This document shows, piece by piece, positions 19,499 through 29,334 of a stretch of 64,000 nt of DNA. Positions within the stretch are counted from its first letter, which is position 1, and each line of letters begins with the position of its first letter. The stretch comes from an uncultured Dechloromonas sp. (GTDB lineage: Bacteria; Pseudomonadota; Gammaproteobacteria; Burkholderiales; Rhodocyclaceae), in contig NZ_CAMFKO010000004.1 of NCBI RefSeq assembly GCF_945957265.1, forward strand, positions 62,001-126,000. The letters run 5' to 3'. A program made the translations under genes and the position numbers. The notes under the pieces were generated by a model that made no database searches, had not been told where the DNA came from, and saw only the letters and a list, made by a program, of their open reading frames with translations.

Positions 19499-20734
19499 TT
19501 GGCACGTCGCAGAGTCGTCATCACTGGCCTGGGTCTGATTTCCCCGGTCGGCAACAGCGTTGAAGAAGGCTGGCAGAACATCATTGCCGGCGTTTCGGGT
19601 ATCGCTCCCGTCACCCGTTTCGACACCTCCACCTTTCCGGTTCAGTTCGCCGGCGAGGTCAAGAATTTCGATATTACCCAGTACATTTCGGCCAAGGACG
19701 CCCGCCGCATGGATAAGTTCATCCATTACGGCCTGGCTGCCGGTATCCAGGCAGTGCGTGACGCCGGCCTGGACAAGGAAGGTGCCGCCGATCCCGAGCG
19801 CGTCGGCGTGGCCATCGGTTCCGGCATCGGCGGCTTGCCGCTGATCGAGGAAACCAAGGACGAATACAACGCTGCCGGCGTGCGCAAGGTATCGCCGTTC
19901 TTCGTTCCCGGTTCGATCATCAACATGATTTCCGGCAACCTGTCGATCGAGTTCGGCTTCAAGGGCCCGAATCTCTCCATCGTCACCGCCTGCACGACCG
20001 GTACGCACTCGATCGGCGAGGCTTCCCGCATCATCGAGTACGGCGATGCCGACGTGATGGTGGCCGGCGGTGCCGAGTCGACCGTCTCCCCGCTGGGCAT
20101 GGGCGGCTTCTGTGCGGCTCGCGCGCTGTCCACCCGCAACGACGATCCGGCAACGGCCAGCCGTCCGTGGGACAAGGACCGCGACGGTTTCGTCCTGGGC
20201 GAGGGCGCCGGCGTCCTGGTCCTGGAAGAATATGAGCACGCCAAGGCCCGCGGTGCCAAGATTTACGCCGAGGTCTCCGGTTATGGCAGGAGCGCCGATG
20301 CGTATCACATTACGGCCCCCAATATGGACGGTCCGCGTCGTTCGATGGTCAATGCGCTGAATAACGCCGGCATTTCCCCGTCTGACGTTCAGTACGTCAA
20401 TGCCCACGGCACCTCGACGCCGCTGGGCGACAAGAACGAATCGGATGCCATCAAGGCAGCCTTCGGCGACGCCGCCTACAAGATCGTCGTCAATTCGACC
20501 AAGTCGATGACCGGCCACTTGCTGGGCGGTGCCGGCGGCGTCGAGTCGTTGTTCACGGTCCTGGCCATTCACCACCAGATATCGCCACCGACCATCAACA
20601 TCTTCAACCAGGATCCGGAGTGCGATCTGGATTACTGTGCCAACAAGGCACGCCCGATGAAGATCGACGTGGCGTTGAAGAACAACTTCGGTTTTGGCGG
20701 TACCAACGGCTCGCTGGTCTTCAAGCGCGTCTAG
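19499..20734 (+). CDS. fabF: 3-oxoacyl-ACP synthase II FabF
   Basis: 411-aa elongating ketoacyl synthase. Catalytic C165 is in [14 protein letters not shown], with His residues in [12 protein letters not shown] and [13 protein letters not shown] choose TTG at 19499 because CGGAG lies 8 bases upstream and the protein then begins [12 protein letters not shown] as in the family. The in-frame ATG at 19436 would place the 19445-19473 hairpin inside the coding region. Confidence 0.95.
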   Translation: MARRRVVITGLGLISPVGNSVEEGWQNIIAGVSGIAPVTRFDTSTFPVQFAGEVKNFDITQYISAKDARRMDKFIHYGLAAGIQAVRDAGLDKEGAADPERVGVAIGSGIGGLPLIEETKDEYNAAGVRKVSPFFVPGSIINMISGNLSIEFGFKGPNLSIVTACTTGTHSIGEASRIIEYGDADVMVAGGAESTVSPLGMGGFCAARALSTRNDDPATASRPWDKDRDGFVLGEGAGVLVLEEYEHAKARGAKIYAEVSGYGRSADAYHITAPNMDGPRRSMVNALNNAGISPSDVQYVNAHGTSTPLGDKNESDAIKAAFGDAAYKIVVNSTKSMTGHLLGGAGGVESLFTVLAIHHQISPPTINIFNQDPECDLDYCANKARPMKIDVALKNNFGFGGTNGSLVFKRV

Positions 20735-20761
20735 GTCACCCTTTCCGCAAGGAAACGAACG

Positions 20762-21199
20762 GTGCAGCTTCCGATAACCATCGGACTGCACCGTTCCCGT
20801 ATTGGGGACGGCATTTTGCTGCTGACCGGCATGCTGGCCATCCTTGCGTGGTGTTTCTGGCCGCAGTCCGTTGGTCTGCGGCTGGCGGGCGTGGCGCTGA
20901 TAGTCGCTGGATGCTGGTTTATCCGGCGGCAGCTGGAGCCGGTATTGCGCGTTATCAGGCTGGATGGCGCCGGGGGGATTGCCGGCGGTTCAGGCGGCGG
21001 CGACGGGCTGGAGCCCCTGCACCTCTTGCCCGGTGCGATCGTGCATCCGTGGTTGACCGTTGTGCGCTTTCAGGGTGCCCGCGGTCGCCGCCATGTCGTC
21101 GTGGCCACGGTCGACTCCATGAACCCGGCTGACTTCAGGCGTTTGCGGGTATTTCTGCGCTGGCGCGTCAGGCCGGGCGAGCCGGCAGGCGGCGCCTGA
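20762..21199 (+). CDS. YgfX/CptA-like inner-membrane protein
   Basis: 145 aa from a GTG start preceded by AAGGAAA. Two membrane helices ([35 protein letters not shown]) are followed by a soluble domain ending [24 protein letters not shown]. That tail resembles the end of E. coli YgfX (CptA). The family was described as a toxin affecting cell-division proteins and as a membrane partner of SdhE. No SdhE gene is next to it here. It converges on nadB with a 32-bp overlap. Confidence 0.65.
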   Translation: MQLPITIGLHRSRIGDGILLLTGMLAILAWCFWPQSVGLRLAGVALIVAGCWFIRRQLEPVLRVIRLDGAGGIAGGSGGGDGLEPLHLLPGAIVHPWLTVVRFQGARGRRHVVVATVDSMNPADFRRLRVFLRWRVRPGEPAGGA

Positions 21200-22751
21200 T
21201 GACGGTGCTTTTTGCCTTGCTGGCCATTTCCGGATAGTCGCGGGAGAAGTGAAGGCCACGGCTTTCCTTGCGCTGCATGGCGCAGCGAACGATGAGGTCG
21301 GCCGTGAAGACAAGGTTGCGCAATTCGATCAGGTCATGGCTGACCCGGAAATTGGCGTAGAACTCGTCAATCTCGCGCATCAGCAGCCGAATGCGGTGCC
21401 TGGCCCGCTTCAGTCGCTTGGTGGTGCGCACGATGCCGACATAGTCCCACATGAAGCGGCGCAGTTCGTCCCAGTTGTGCGATATCACCACTTCCTCGTC
21501 GGCATCGGTAACCCGGCTTTCGTCCCACAGGGGCAGTTCCGGAATTTCCGTCGTCTTGCGGCCCAGGATGTCGGAAACGGCTGCCTCCGCAAATACCAGG
21601 CATTCGAGCAACGAATTGGAGGCCAGCCGGTTGGCGCCGTGCAGGCCGGTGCAGGATGCTTCGCCGGCGACATAGAGTCCTTCCACGTCGGTTCGCCCCT
21701 TGAGGTCACTGACGATGCCACCGCAGGTGTAGTGTGCCGCCGGGACGACCGGGATCGGGTCGCGGGTGATGTCGATGCCCAACTCCAGGCAGCGTGCGTG
21801 GATGTTGGGGAAATGGCCGCGGATGAAGTCCTCTCCCTTGTGGGAAATATCCAGGAAGACGCAATCCAGGCCACGCTTCTTCATTTCGAAATCGATGGCG
21901 CGGGCGACGATGTCGCGCGGTGCCAGTTCGGCGCGTTCGTCATGCTCCGGCATGAAGCGGGTGCCGTCGGCAAGGCGCAATAGGCCGCCTTCGCCGCGAA
22001 CGGCCTCGGAAATCAGGAAGGACTTGGCTTGCGGGTGATACAGGCAGGTCGGATGGAACTGGATGAATTCCATGTTGGCGACCCGGCAACCGGCCCGATA
22101 GGCCATCGCAATGCCGTCGCCGGTCGAGGTGTCGGGATTGGTCGTGTACAGGTAGACTTTTCCGGCGCCTCCGGTCGCGATCAGCGTATTGGGCGAGCCA
22201 ATCGTGATGACTTCGCCGGTCCGGTTGTTCAGCACGTAGGCGCCATGGCAGCGCTTGTCGGCCTGGCCCAGCTTGTCGCCGGTAATCAGGTCGATCGCGA
22301 TATGGTGTTCGAGAACGGTGATGTTCGGATTGTTGCGGACCTTTTGGGTCAGCGTGTCCTGAACGGCGAGGCCGGTGGCATCGGCCACGTGAATGACGCG
22401 CCGCGCGCTGTGGCCGCCTTCGCGAGTCAGGTGGTAACCCGCGGCATCCTTGGTGAAGGGCACGCCCTGTTCGATCAGCCATTCGATGACACGCCGGCCG
22501 TTTTCGACGACAAAGCGGGTGGCTTCTTCGTCGTTGAGCCAGGCGCCGGCGACCAGGGTGTCGCGAATGTGCGCCTCGATGGAGTCCTGGCTGTCCAGGA
22601 CGGCGGCGATGCCGCCCTGGGCCCAGCCCGAGGCGGAGTCTTCCAGGTTGCGTTTGCTGATCAGGGCCACCCGGCAATGGGGGGCCAGTCTCAAGGCTGC
22701 CGATTGTCCGGCGAGTCCACTACCAATGATCAGTACATCGAATTTCTGCAC
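21168..22751 (-). CDS. nadB: L-aspartate oxidase
   Basis: 527-aa FAD flavoprotein that oxidises L-aspartate to iminoaspartate for NAD synthesis. The dinucleotide motif is [27 protein letters not shown], the active-site stretch [19 protein letters not shown], and [20 protein letters not shown] are all NadB hallmarks. Full length. It is divergent from rpoE. Confidence 0.97.
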   Translation of the reverse strand: MQKFDVLIIGSGLAGQSAALRLAPHCRVALISKRNLEDSASGWAQGGIAAVLDSQDSIEAHIRDTLVAGAWLNDEEATRFVVENGRRVIEWLIEQGVPFTKDAAGYHLTREGGHSARRVIHVADATGLAVQDTLTQKVRNNPNITVLEHHIAIDLITGDKLGQADKRCHGAYVLNNRTGEVITIGSPNTLIATGGAGKVYLYTTNPDTSTGDGIAMAYRAGCRVANMEFIQFHPTCLYHPQAKSFLISEAVRGEGGLLRLADGTRFMPEHDERAELAPRDIVARAIDFEMKKRGLDCVFLDISHKGEDFIRGHFPNIHARCLELGIDITRDPIPVVPAAHYTCGGIVSDLKGRTDVEGLYVAGEASCTGLHGANRLASNSLLECLVFAEAAVSDILGRKTTEIPELPLWDESRVTDADEEVVISHNWDELRRFMWDYVGIVRTTKRLKRARHRIRLLMREIDEFYANFRVSHDLIELRNLVFTADLIVRCAMQRKESRGLHFSRDYPEMASKAKSTVIRRRLPARPA

Positions 22752-22921
22752 GGCTGTTCTCTAGGGGAATAGTTTTGCGCGAAATATAGCACGCACGGCG
22801 ACCCGGATTTCGTTACACATGGTCACAAATAAGGATAAATACGTCTCCTCAGTCGGAAAATCGCTGCGCTATACTGCGCTTAATAAACATATAAATCATT
22901 ACCCTCAGGGAAATCAGAGCC
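22752..22921. promoter_or_regulatory. nadB / rpoE divergent promoter region
   Basis: 170 bp with A/T-rich blocks. TATACT at 22870-22875 could be a -10 for rpoE, but no matching -35 is clear. I also see no convincing RpoE-type GGAACTT element for autoregulation. Confidence 0.35.
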
Positions 22922-23521
22922 ATGACTGAGCGCGAAATCGATCAAGTGCTGGTCGAAAGGGCGCAAGGCGGAGATCAGCACGCCTTCGACCAATTGGTGA
23001 GCAAATACCAGAGAAAACTGGGACGTTTGCTGTCGCGCTTCATTCGCGATCAGGCCGAGGTCGAGGATGTGTCGCAGGAGGCCTTTATCAAGGCCTACCG
23101 TGCCTTGCCGTCGTTTCGGGGGGAAAGCGCCTTCTATACCTGGCTTTATCGCATTGGTATCAACACGGCTAAAAACTACCTGGTTTCCCAGGGGCGCCGG
23201 GCGCCAACGACGACCGAGTTCGATTCCGAAGAGGCGGAAAGCTTCGAGGATGCCACCCAGTTGAGGGACATCAATACGCCCGAGAGCCTGTTGTTGTCCA
23301 AGCAGATCGGTCATACGGTCAATGCCGCCATGGATTCGCTTCCCGAGGAGTTGAGAACGGCGATTGTCCTGCGCGAACTCGAAGGCCTTTCCTACGAGGA
23401 GATTGCCGAGATCATGCATTGTCCGATCGGCACGGTGCGTTCGCGAATCTTCCGCGCCCGCGAGGCGGTTGCCGCCAAGCTCAGGCCGCTGCTCGACACG
23501 GCGCCGGACAGGCGTTGGTAA
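22922..23521 (+). CDS. rpoE: RNA polymerase sigma factor RpoE (sigma-24)
   Basis: 199-aa ECF sigma factor for envelope stress. Region 2 includes QVEDVSQEAFIKAYRALPSFRGESAFYTWLYRI-type sequence and region 4 includes LEGLSYEEIAEIMHCPIGTVRSRIFRAR. It closely matches the RpoE/AlgU group. The next gene is rseC only 6 bases away; no rseA or rseB follows, which is unusual. Confidence 0.95.
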   Translation: MTEREIDQVLVERAQGGDQHAFDQLVSKYQRKLGRLLSRFIRDQAEVEDVSQEAFIKAYRALPSFRGESAFYTWLYRIGINTAKNYLVSQGRRAPTTTEFDSEEAESFEDATQLRDINTPESLLLSKQIGHTVNAAMDSLPEELRTAIVLRELEGLSYEEIAEIMHCPIGTVRSRIFRAREAVAAKLRPLLDTAPDRRW

Positions 23522-23527
23522 TTCCTG

Positions 23528-23962
23528 ATGAATGATGAATTGATCACTGTTCGCGGCGTGGTTCGCGCACTCGAGGGTGGCGACGCCTTGGTCGAAGTGG
23601 AGCAGGGAGGCTGCGGCCGATGCCACGAGGAAGGGGGCTGCGGCGGGCAGCAGCTGACACAGATGTTTTGTAGCGGCCCCAAGTCCTATCGCGCCGAAAA
23701 CACCATCGGTGCCGGCATCGGAGACCGTGTAGTGGTTGCCACGCCGGCGGGCAGCGTTCGCCGTACGGCCAATCTCGCTTACGGCGCACCCTTGCTCGGA
23801 GCCATCGGCGGCGCGCTTGTGGGGATGCCGATCGGCGGCGATCCCGGGGCCATGCTGGGCGCGGTTTGTGGCCTGCTTGCCGCGCTTGCTTATGTGCGCC
23901 TTCGTTCGCGTCTCGGCGCGGGAGGCGTCCAGGGTCGGCCCCGTCTTGTTTCCCATTCCTAG
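23528..23962 (+). CDS. rseC: RseC/MucC-like membrane protein
   Basis: 144 aa. The N-terminal cysteine cluster (QGGCGRCHEEGGCGGQQL) and two hydrophobic segments (GAPLLGAIGGALVGMPI, AMLGAVCGLLAALAYV) match RseC. RseC is linked to SoxR reduction and, as MucC, to RpoE control. The start lies 6 bases after rpoE. Confidence 0.85.
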   Translation: MNDELITVRGVVRALEGGDALVEVEQGGCGRCHEEGGCGGQQLTQMFCSGPKSYRAENTIGAGIGDRVVVATPAGSVRRTANLAYGAPLLGAIGGALVGMPIGGDPGAMLGAVCGLLAALAYVRLRSRLGAGGVQGRPRLVSHS

Positions 23963-23986
23963 TCGAACCAGGAGGTCATGTTGGCC

Positions 23987-25411
23987 ATGAAGCGTTTTGC
24001 AGCCCTCATCGTTCTGTGGTTTCTGTCTGTCGGCGTCTTTGCGCAGACGCGTGGCTTGCCCGACTTTTCCGACCTGGCGGAAAAGCAGGGGCCGGCCGTG
24101 GTGAATATCAGTACGACGCATGTCGTGCGCGGCCAGGCGCAGATGATGCCGTTCCCGTTCGACGAAAACGATCCGGCTTTCGAATTCTTCAAGCGTTTCA
24201 TTCCGCGTTCGCCGGGTGGCGGCCTGCCGCGCGACTTCGAGAACAAGTCGCTGGGGTCGGGGTTCGTCGTCAGTGGCGATGGCTATATTCTGACCAATGC
24301 CCACGTTGTCGATGGCGCCGACGAGGTGACGGTTCGTTTGACCGACAAGCGCGAGTTCAAGGCCAAGATCGTCGGTGCGGACAAGCGGACCGATGTGGCG
24401 CTGATCAAGATCGAGGCCTCGGGCTTGCCGGTCGTGAAACTCGGCGATCCGGGGCAGTTGAAGGTTGGCGAATGGGTGGTGGCCATCGGTTCGCCGTTCG
24501 GTTTCGATAACTCGGTGACGGCGGGTATCGTTTCCGCGAAGGGGCGTTCGCTGCCGCAGGAAAACTACGTGCCCTTCATCCAGACCGACGTTGCGATCAA
24601 CCCGGGCAATTCGGGCGGGCCGTTGTTCAACATGCGCGGCGAGGTTGTCGGCATAAATTCCCAGATTTACAGCCGCAGCGGTGGCTATATGGGGGTCTCC
24701 TTTGCCATCCCGATCGATGTGGCAATGGATATCCAGAGCCAGTTGCGCGCCTCCGGCAAGGTCAGTCGCGGTCGTCTGGGCGTGGTTATTCAGGAAGTGA
24801 GCAAGGAGTTGGCTGATTCGCTGGGCCTGGCGCGTCCCATGGGTGCGGTGGTCAATTCCGTCGAAAAGGGCGGTCCGGCCGAGAAGGCCGGCGTGGAGGC
24901 GGGCGACGTCATCCTCAAGTTCGACGGCAAGGCCATCAATAGCTCCGGGGATCTGCCGCGTCTCGTTGCCGCCACCCGTCCGGGGGCTCGTTCCACGATA
25001 CAGTTGTGGCGCAAGGGCACGACCCGCGACATTCAGGTGACGGTTGGCGAAATGCCCGACGAGAAGCAGGCCAGCGGCAAACCTGCCAAGAGTGCGAAGC
25101 CCGCGGAGCAGGCGCCCAATCGGCTCGGCCTGGTGCTTGGCGAACTGAGCGCCGAGCAAAAGCGCGAACTGAAAATGAATTCCGGTCTTCTGGTCGAGGA
25201 TGTACGCGGTATCGGCGCCCGCTCCGACCTGCGGGCCGGCGACGTGATCGTTGCGCTGATCAGCAAGGGGGCAACGACGGAGGTCAAGTCGGTCGATCAG
25301 TTCAACAAGCTGTTGGCCCAGTTCGACAAGGGCAGCAATGTGACCCTGCTCGTCCGGCGTGGCGAAATGCAGACTTTCATCACCATCAGGGGCTTGAACG
25401 GTGGAAATTGA
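23987..25411 (+). CDS. mucD: Periplasmic serine protease DegP/MucD
   Basis: 474 aa with signal peptide MKRFAALIVLWFLSVGVFAQ. Catalytic triad H106 (LTNAHVV), D136 (KRTDVALIK) and S209 (NPGNSGGPLF). Two PDZ domains follow (about 260-350 and 380-474), with GRLGVVIQEV and GARSDLRAGDVIVAL. It degrades misfolded periplasmic proteins under RpoE stress. Starts at 23978 (ATG) or 23981 (TTG) add 2-3 residues; AGGAGG lies just upstream of them, so the exact start is open. Confidence 0.95.
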   Translation: MKRFAALIVLWFLSVGVFAQTRGLPDFSDLAEKQGPAVVNISTTHVVRGQAQMMPFPFDENDPAFEFFKRFIPRSPGGGLPRDFENKSLGSGFVVSGDGYILTNAHVVDGADEVTVRLTDKREFKAKIVGADKRTDVALIKIEASGLPVVKLGDPGQLKVGEWVVAIGSPFGFDNSVTAGIVSAKGRSLPQENYVPFIQTDVAINPGNSGGPLFNMRGEVVGINSQIYSRSGGYMGVSFAIPIDVAMDIQSQLRASGKVSRGRLGVVIQEVSKELADSLGLARPMGAVVNSVEKGGPAEKAGVEAGDVILKFDGKAINSSGDLPRLVAATRPGARSTIQLWRKGTTRDIQVTVGEMPDEKQASGKPAKSAKPAEQAPNRLGLVLGELSAEQKRELKMNSGLLVEDVRGIGARSDLRAGDVIVALISKGATTEVKSVDQFNKLLAQFDKGSNVTLLVRRGEMQTFITIRGLNGGN

Positions 25412-25646
25412 GCTGACCTTGATGAGCCGTGGTTATTGTCATCTCTGTCACGACATGGAGGTGGCATTGGCACCGCTGGCAGAGGAATTCGGGGCCTCGG
25501 TCGTGGTTGTCGATGTCGATGCCGATCCGGTCTTGGAGGCCAGATACGACGAGCTGGTGCCGGTCTTGCTGCATGGCGACACGGAGCTCTGCCATTACTT
25601 TCTGGACGAAGCCAAAACCCGTGAATATTTGGCCGGAATCCGCTAG
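25401..25646 (+). CDS. Glutaredoxin-like protein (DUF836)
   Basis: 81-aa thioredoxin-fold protein with active-site CHLC in MSRGYCHLCHDMEV, and VPVLLHGD containing the cis-proline. The GTG start overlaps the mucD stop by 11 bases. Such small proteins often sit before lepA in betaproteobacteria; the substrate is unknown. Confidence 0.85.
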   Translation: MEIELTLMSRGYCHLCHDMEVALAPLAEEFGASVVVVDVDADPVLEARYDELVPVLLHGDTELCHYFLDEAKTREYLAGIR

Positions 25647-25670
25647 AATTCAGGGTCTTCTGAAAAGGGA

Positions 25671-25695
25671 AGGGCGCCGGATAGCGCCCTTTTTT
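25671..25695 (+). terminator. Terminator before lepA
   Basis: AGGGCGC pairs with GCGCCCT, followed by TTTTTT. It separates the rpoE operon from the lepA-lepB operon, whose start is 11 bases on. Confidence 0.85.
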
Positions 25696-25705
25696 ACTGG
25701 CAGCA

Positions 25706-27496
25706 ATGGATCACATTAGAAACTTCTCCATCATCGCGCACATCGACCACGGCAAATCGACCCTGGCCGACCGCATCATCCACCTCTGCGGCGGCTTGTC
25801 CGATCGCGAAATGGAGGCGCAGGTGCTCGATTCGATGGATATCGAACGCGAACGCGGCATCACCATCAAGGCGCAGACCGCTGCCCTGAGCTACAAGGCA
25901 CGGGATGGCAAGGTCTACAACCTGAACCTGATCGATACCCCGGGGCACGTAGACTTCTCCTACGAAGTCTCCCGTTCGCTGTCGGCCTGCGAGGGCGCGC
26001 TGCTGGTGGTCGATGCGTCGCAGGGCGTCGAAGCGCAGACCGTGGCCAACTGCTATACCGCCATCGAGCTCGATGTCGAGGTCGTGCCGGTACTGAACAA
26101 GATCGATTTGCCGTCCGCCGACCCGGACAATGCCCGCCAGGAAATCGAGGACGTCATCGGCATCGATGCCACGGAGGCCGTCCTGGCTTCGGCCAAGACC
26201 GGGCTGGGCGTGCAGGACATCCTGGAAGCGGTCGTCGCTCGCGTGCCGCCGCCCAAGGGCGATCCGGAAGCGCCGCTCAAGGCCTTGATCATCGACTCGT
26301 GGTTCGACAACTACGTCGGCGTCGTCATGCTGGTGCGGGTCGTCGATGGCGTGATGCGGCCGAAGGACAAGCTGTATTTCATGGCCACCGAGGCGCAGCA
26401 GCTCTGCGAACAGGTCGGTGTCTTCTCGCCGAAGTCCGTGCAGCGTAGCGAGTTGCGCGCCGGCGAGGTAGGTTTCGTCATTTCCGGCATCAAGGAACTG
26501 AAGGCCGCCAAGGTTGGCGACACCATCACTACGGTCGACCGCAAGGCGGCAGAGCCGCTGCCCGGCTTCAAGGAAATCAAGCCGCAGGTTTTTGCCGGCC
26601 TCTACCCGGTCGAATCCAACCAGTACGACTCGCTGCGCGAATCGCTGGAAAAGCTCAAGCTCAACGACGCTTCCCTGCAATACGAGCCGGAAGTCTCGCA
26701 GGCGCTGGGTTTCGGCTTCCGCTGCGGCTTCCTGGGCCTGTTGCACATGGAGATCGTGCAGGAGCGCCTGGAGCGCGAATTCGATCAGGACCTGATCACC
26801 ACCGCGCCGACCGTTGTCTACGAAGTCGTGCAGCGCGACGGCAGCGTCATCCAGGTGGAAAATCCGGCCAAGCTGCCTGAGGTTTCGAAGGTCGAGGAAG
26901 TCCGCGAGCCGATCATCACGGCGACGATTTTCGTGCCGCAGGATTACCTCGGCAACGTCATCACGCTGTGCAACCAGAAGCGCGGCAACCAGGTCGACAT
27001 GCACTACCACGGCCGCCAGGTAAAGCTGGTCTATGAAATGCCGATGGCCGAAGTGGTGATGGATTTCTTCGACAAGCTGAAATCCTGCTCCAAGGGCTAC
27101 GCTTCCCTCGACTACGATTTCAAGGAATACCGCGCGGCCGATGTCGTCAAGCTCGACATCCTGATCAACAGCGAAAAGGTCGACGCCCTGTCGCTGATCG
27201 TGCACCGCTCCAATTCGCAATACCGCGGCCGCGAGCTGGCCTCCAAGATGCGCGAATTGATTCCGCGGCAAATGTACGATGTGGCCATCCAGGCCGCCAT
27301 CGGGTCGCACATCATCGCTCGCGAAAACGTCAAGGCCATGCGCAAGGACGTGCTGGCCAAGTGTTACGGTGGCGACATTTCACGGAAGAAGAAGCTGCTC
27401 GAAAAGCAGAAAGCCGGCAAGAAGCGCATGAAGCAGGTTGGTTCCGTGGAAATTCCGCAGGAGGCCTTCCTGGCCGTGCTGCGCGTGGATAACTGA
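25706..27496 (+). CDS. lepA: Elongation factor 4 (LepA)
   Basis: 596-aa ribosome-dependent GTPase involved in initiation and back-translocation. G1 is [10 protein letters not shown]3 is DTPGHVDF and G4 is NKID. The LepA-specific C-terminal domain ends with [12 protein letters not shown], then [16 protein letters not shown]. Full length. lepB follows 13 bases on. Confidence 0.98.
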   Translation: MDHIRNFSIIAHIDHGKSTLADRIIHLCGGLSDREMEAQVLDSMDIERERGITIKAQTAALSYKARDGKVYNLNLIDTPGHVDFSYEVSRSLSACEGALLVVDASQGVEAQTVANCYTAIELDVEVVPVLNKIDLPSADPDNARQEIEDVIGIDATEAVLASAKTGLGVQDILEAVVARVPPPKGDPEAPLKALIIDSWFDNYVGVVMLVRVVDGVMRPKDKLYFMATEAQQLCEQVGVFSPKSVQRSELRAGEVGFVISGIKELKAAKVGDTITTVDRKAAEPLPGFKEIKPQVFAGLYPVESNQYDSLRESLEKLKLNDASLQYEPEVSQALGFGFRCGFLGLLHMEIVQERLEREFDQDLITTAPTVVYEVVQRDGSVIQVENPAKLPEVSKVEEVREPIITATIFVPQDYLGNVITLCNQKRGNQVDMHYHGRQVKLVYEMPMAEVVMDFFDKLKSCSKGYASLDYDFKEYRAADVVKLDILINSEKVDALSLIVHRSNSQYRGRELASKMRELIPRQMYDVAIQAAIGSHIIARENVKAMRKDVLAKCYGGDISRKKKLLEKQKAGKKRMKQVGSVEIPQEAFLAVLRVDN

Positions 27497-27509
27497 CGAG
27501 AAATTGACG

Positions 27510-28298
27510 ATGAACTTTGCCCTGATCCTGTTCGTCCTGCTGGTGCTTACCGGCGTGCTCTATGCACTGGATATCCTGAAGTTCCGCAAACTGCGCGCGA
27601 AGGATGCCAGGGAGCCGCTTTGGGTGGAGTGGGGCGCCAGTTTCTTCCCGGTCATTCTGATCGTTTTCGTACTTCGTTCCTTTCTTTTCGAGCCCTTCAA
27701 AATTCCCTCCGGCTCGATGATCCCGACCCTGCTGGTCGGCGACTTCATTCTCGTCAATAAATTTACCTACGGCATCCGCCTGCCGGTCATCAACAAGAAG
27801 ATCATCACCATCAATTCGCCGCAGCGCGGTGACGTGATGGTCTTTCGCTACCCCGAGGACCCTTCGCTCGATTACATCAAGCGCGTCGTCGGCCTGCCGG
27901 GTGACACGGTGTCCTATCAGAACAAGAAGCTGGCGATCAATGGCGTCATGGTTCCGACGCAGCGGGTTGGCGACTATCTGCATCCCGAGCGTTTGTATTA
28001 CTCGGAGCAGTTTCAGGAAAAACTGGGCGATGTCGAACATCGGGCGCTGAACGATGCCGATGCGCCGGCCTTCATACCCGATGCCGCACGCTTTCCGCAC
28101 CGGGAGAATTGCACATACAATGCAGCAGGTGTCGTTTGCAAGGTGCCGGACGGTCACTATTTCATGATGGGTGACAACCGTGACAATAGCCGTGACAGCC
28201 GTGCCTGGGGCTTTGTCCCCGAGGAGAACATTGTCGGCAAGGCATTTTTCATCTGGCTGAACTTCAGCGATATCAGCCGGGTTGGTTCCTTCAGGTAA
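27510..28298 (+). CDS. lepB: Signal peptidase I
   Basis: 262-aa leader peptidase with two N-terminal membrane segments. The Ser-Lys dyad is S69 in IPSGSMIPTLLVGD and K124 in DYIKRVVGLPGD; box E is GDNRDNSRDSR. It cleaves signal peptides on the periplasmic side. ATG 27510 lies 13 bases after lepA. Confidence 0.97.
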   Translation: MNFALILFVLLVLTGVLYALDILKFRKLRAKDAREPLWVEWGASFFPVILIVFVLRSFLFEPFKIPSGSMIPTLLVGDFILVNKFTYGIRLPVINKKIITINSPQRGDVMVFRYPEDPSLDYIKRVVGLPGDTVSYQNKKLAINGVMVPTQRVGDYLHPERLYYSEQFQEKLGDVEHRALNDADAPAFIPDAARFPHRENCTYNAAGVVCKVPDGHYFMMGDNRDNSRDSRAWGFVPEENIVGKAFFIWLNFSDISRVGSFR

Positions 28299-28308
28299 GG
28301 GGAAAACG

Positions 28309-28662
28309 ATGGAAAATCAACGTGGTGTTGCGCTCTCCGGCTTGCTGTTCTGGAGCATTGTTCTGGTCTTGGTGGCCGTGCTTGGGATGAAGGTGGCGCC
28401 TACCTATATCGAATACGGCAAGATTCTCAAGGATGCGAAGGCAACCGTTGCCAAGGCCGGTCCCGATTCGACGGTGGCCGATGTGCGTCGTACCTTTGAC
28501 AAGTTTGCCGAAATCGACATGCTGGACTTTCCTTCGTCCCAATTGGATGTCACCAAGGACGGCGGGCGGATTGTCATCGAGTTTGGCTACGAAAAGCGCA
28601 TCCACCTGTTCTGGAATGTCAGCCTGCTGATCGACTACAAGGGTTCGACCGCTGGGTCATAA
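28309..28662 (+). CDS. DUF4845 membrane protein
   Basis: 117 aa. The N-terminal membrane helix ALSGLLFWSIVLVLVAVLGMKV follows MENQRG, so this resembles a pseudopilin-like start. YIEYGKILKDAKATVAKAG and FWNVSLLIDYKG are DUF4845 features. The gene is regularly found between lepB and rnc; function unknown. Confidence 0.85.
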   Translation: MENQRGVALSGLLFWSIVLVLVAVLGMKVAPTYIEYGKILKDAKATVAKAGPDSTVADVRRTFDKFAEIDMLDFPSSQLDVTKDGGRIVIEFGYEKRIHLFWNVSLLIDYKGSTAGS

Positions 28663-28665
28663 GGC

Positions 28666-29334
28666 ATGACTGCGCAGTCTGTCGCCAGGAAACTTGGCCA
28701 TGTTTTTTCCGATGAGGCGCTGCTGGTAACGGCGCTGACGCACCGGAGCTACGGCACCCCCAACAATGAGCGCCTGGAATTCCTGGGTGACGGCATTCTG
28801 GATTTCGTGATCGCCGCATCCTTGTTCCACCGCTTTCCCGGTTTGCCCGAGGGAGATTTGTCGCGTTTGCGGGCGAACATGGTTCGTCAGGAATCGCTGC
28901 ATCGGCTGGCGCAGGAATTGAAGATCGGTGAGGTCCTGCGTCTCGGCGAGGGCGAGTTGAAAAGCGGCGGGGCGCAACGTCCGTCGATACTGGCCGACGC
29001 GCTCGAGGCGGTGTTCGGGGCGATTTTTCTCGATGCCGGTTTTCCCGCGGCGCAACAGGTCATCGAGAAGCTCTACGCTCCCCTGCTCGACGAGCTGAAA
29101 CCGGGCCAGTTCCAGAAAGATGCCAAGACCCGCCTGCAGGAGTGGCTGCAAGGGCGGAAGAAACCCCTGCCGCGCTACCAGTTGCTGGAAACGACCGGTG
29201 CGGCACACATACAGCGTTTCGAGGTGGCTTGCGAGATCGACAACCCCGCCTTGCGTACCATCGGACATGGTACCAGCCGGCGTATTGCCGAGCAGGTCGC
29301 TGCCGAACAGGCCCTGAAAGAACTCCAAGCATGA
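28666..29334 (+). CDS. rnc: Ribonuclease III
   Basis: 222-aa dsRNA endonuclease. The signature ERLEFLGDGILDF carries the metal-binding acids; a second acidic site is in ALEAVFGAIFLDAGF. The dsRNA-binding domain occupies the last 70 residues (KTRLQEWLQGRKKPLPRY). The stop overlaps the era start by 4 bases, the classic rnc-era coupling. Confidence 0.97.
   Translation: MTAQSVARKLGHVFSDEALLVTALTHRSYGTPNNERLEFLGDGILDFVIAASLFHRFPGLPEGDLSRLRANMVRQESLHRLAQELKIGEVLRLGEGELKSGGAQRPSILADALEAVFGAIFLDAGFPAAQQVIEKLYAPLLDELKPGQFQKDAKTRLQEWLQGRKKPLPRYQLLETTGAAHIQRFEVACEIDNPALRTIGHGTSRRIAEQVAAEQALKELQA

Noticed and set aside
23528-23962. The gene after rpoE as the anti-sigma factor RseA
   Set aside because: Its N-terminal cysteine cluster and two membrane helices are those of RseC; it lacks the RseA cytoplasmic sigma-binding region.
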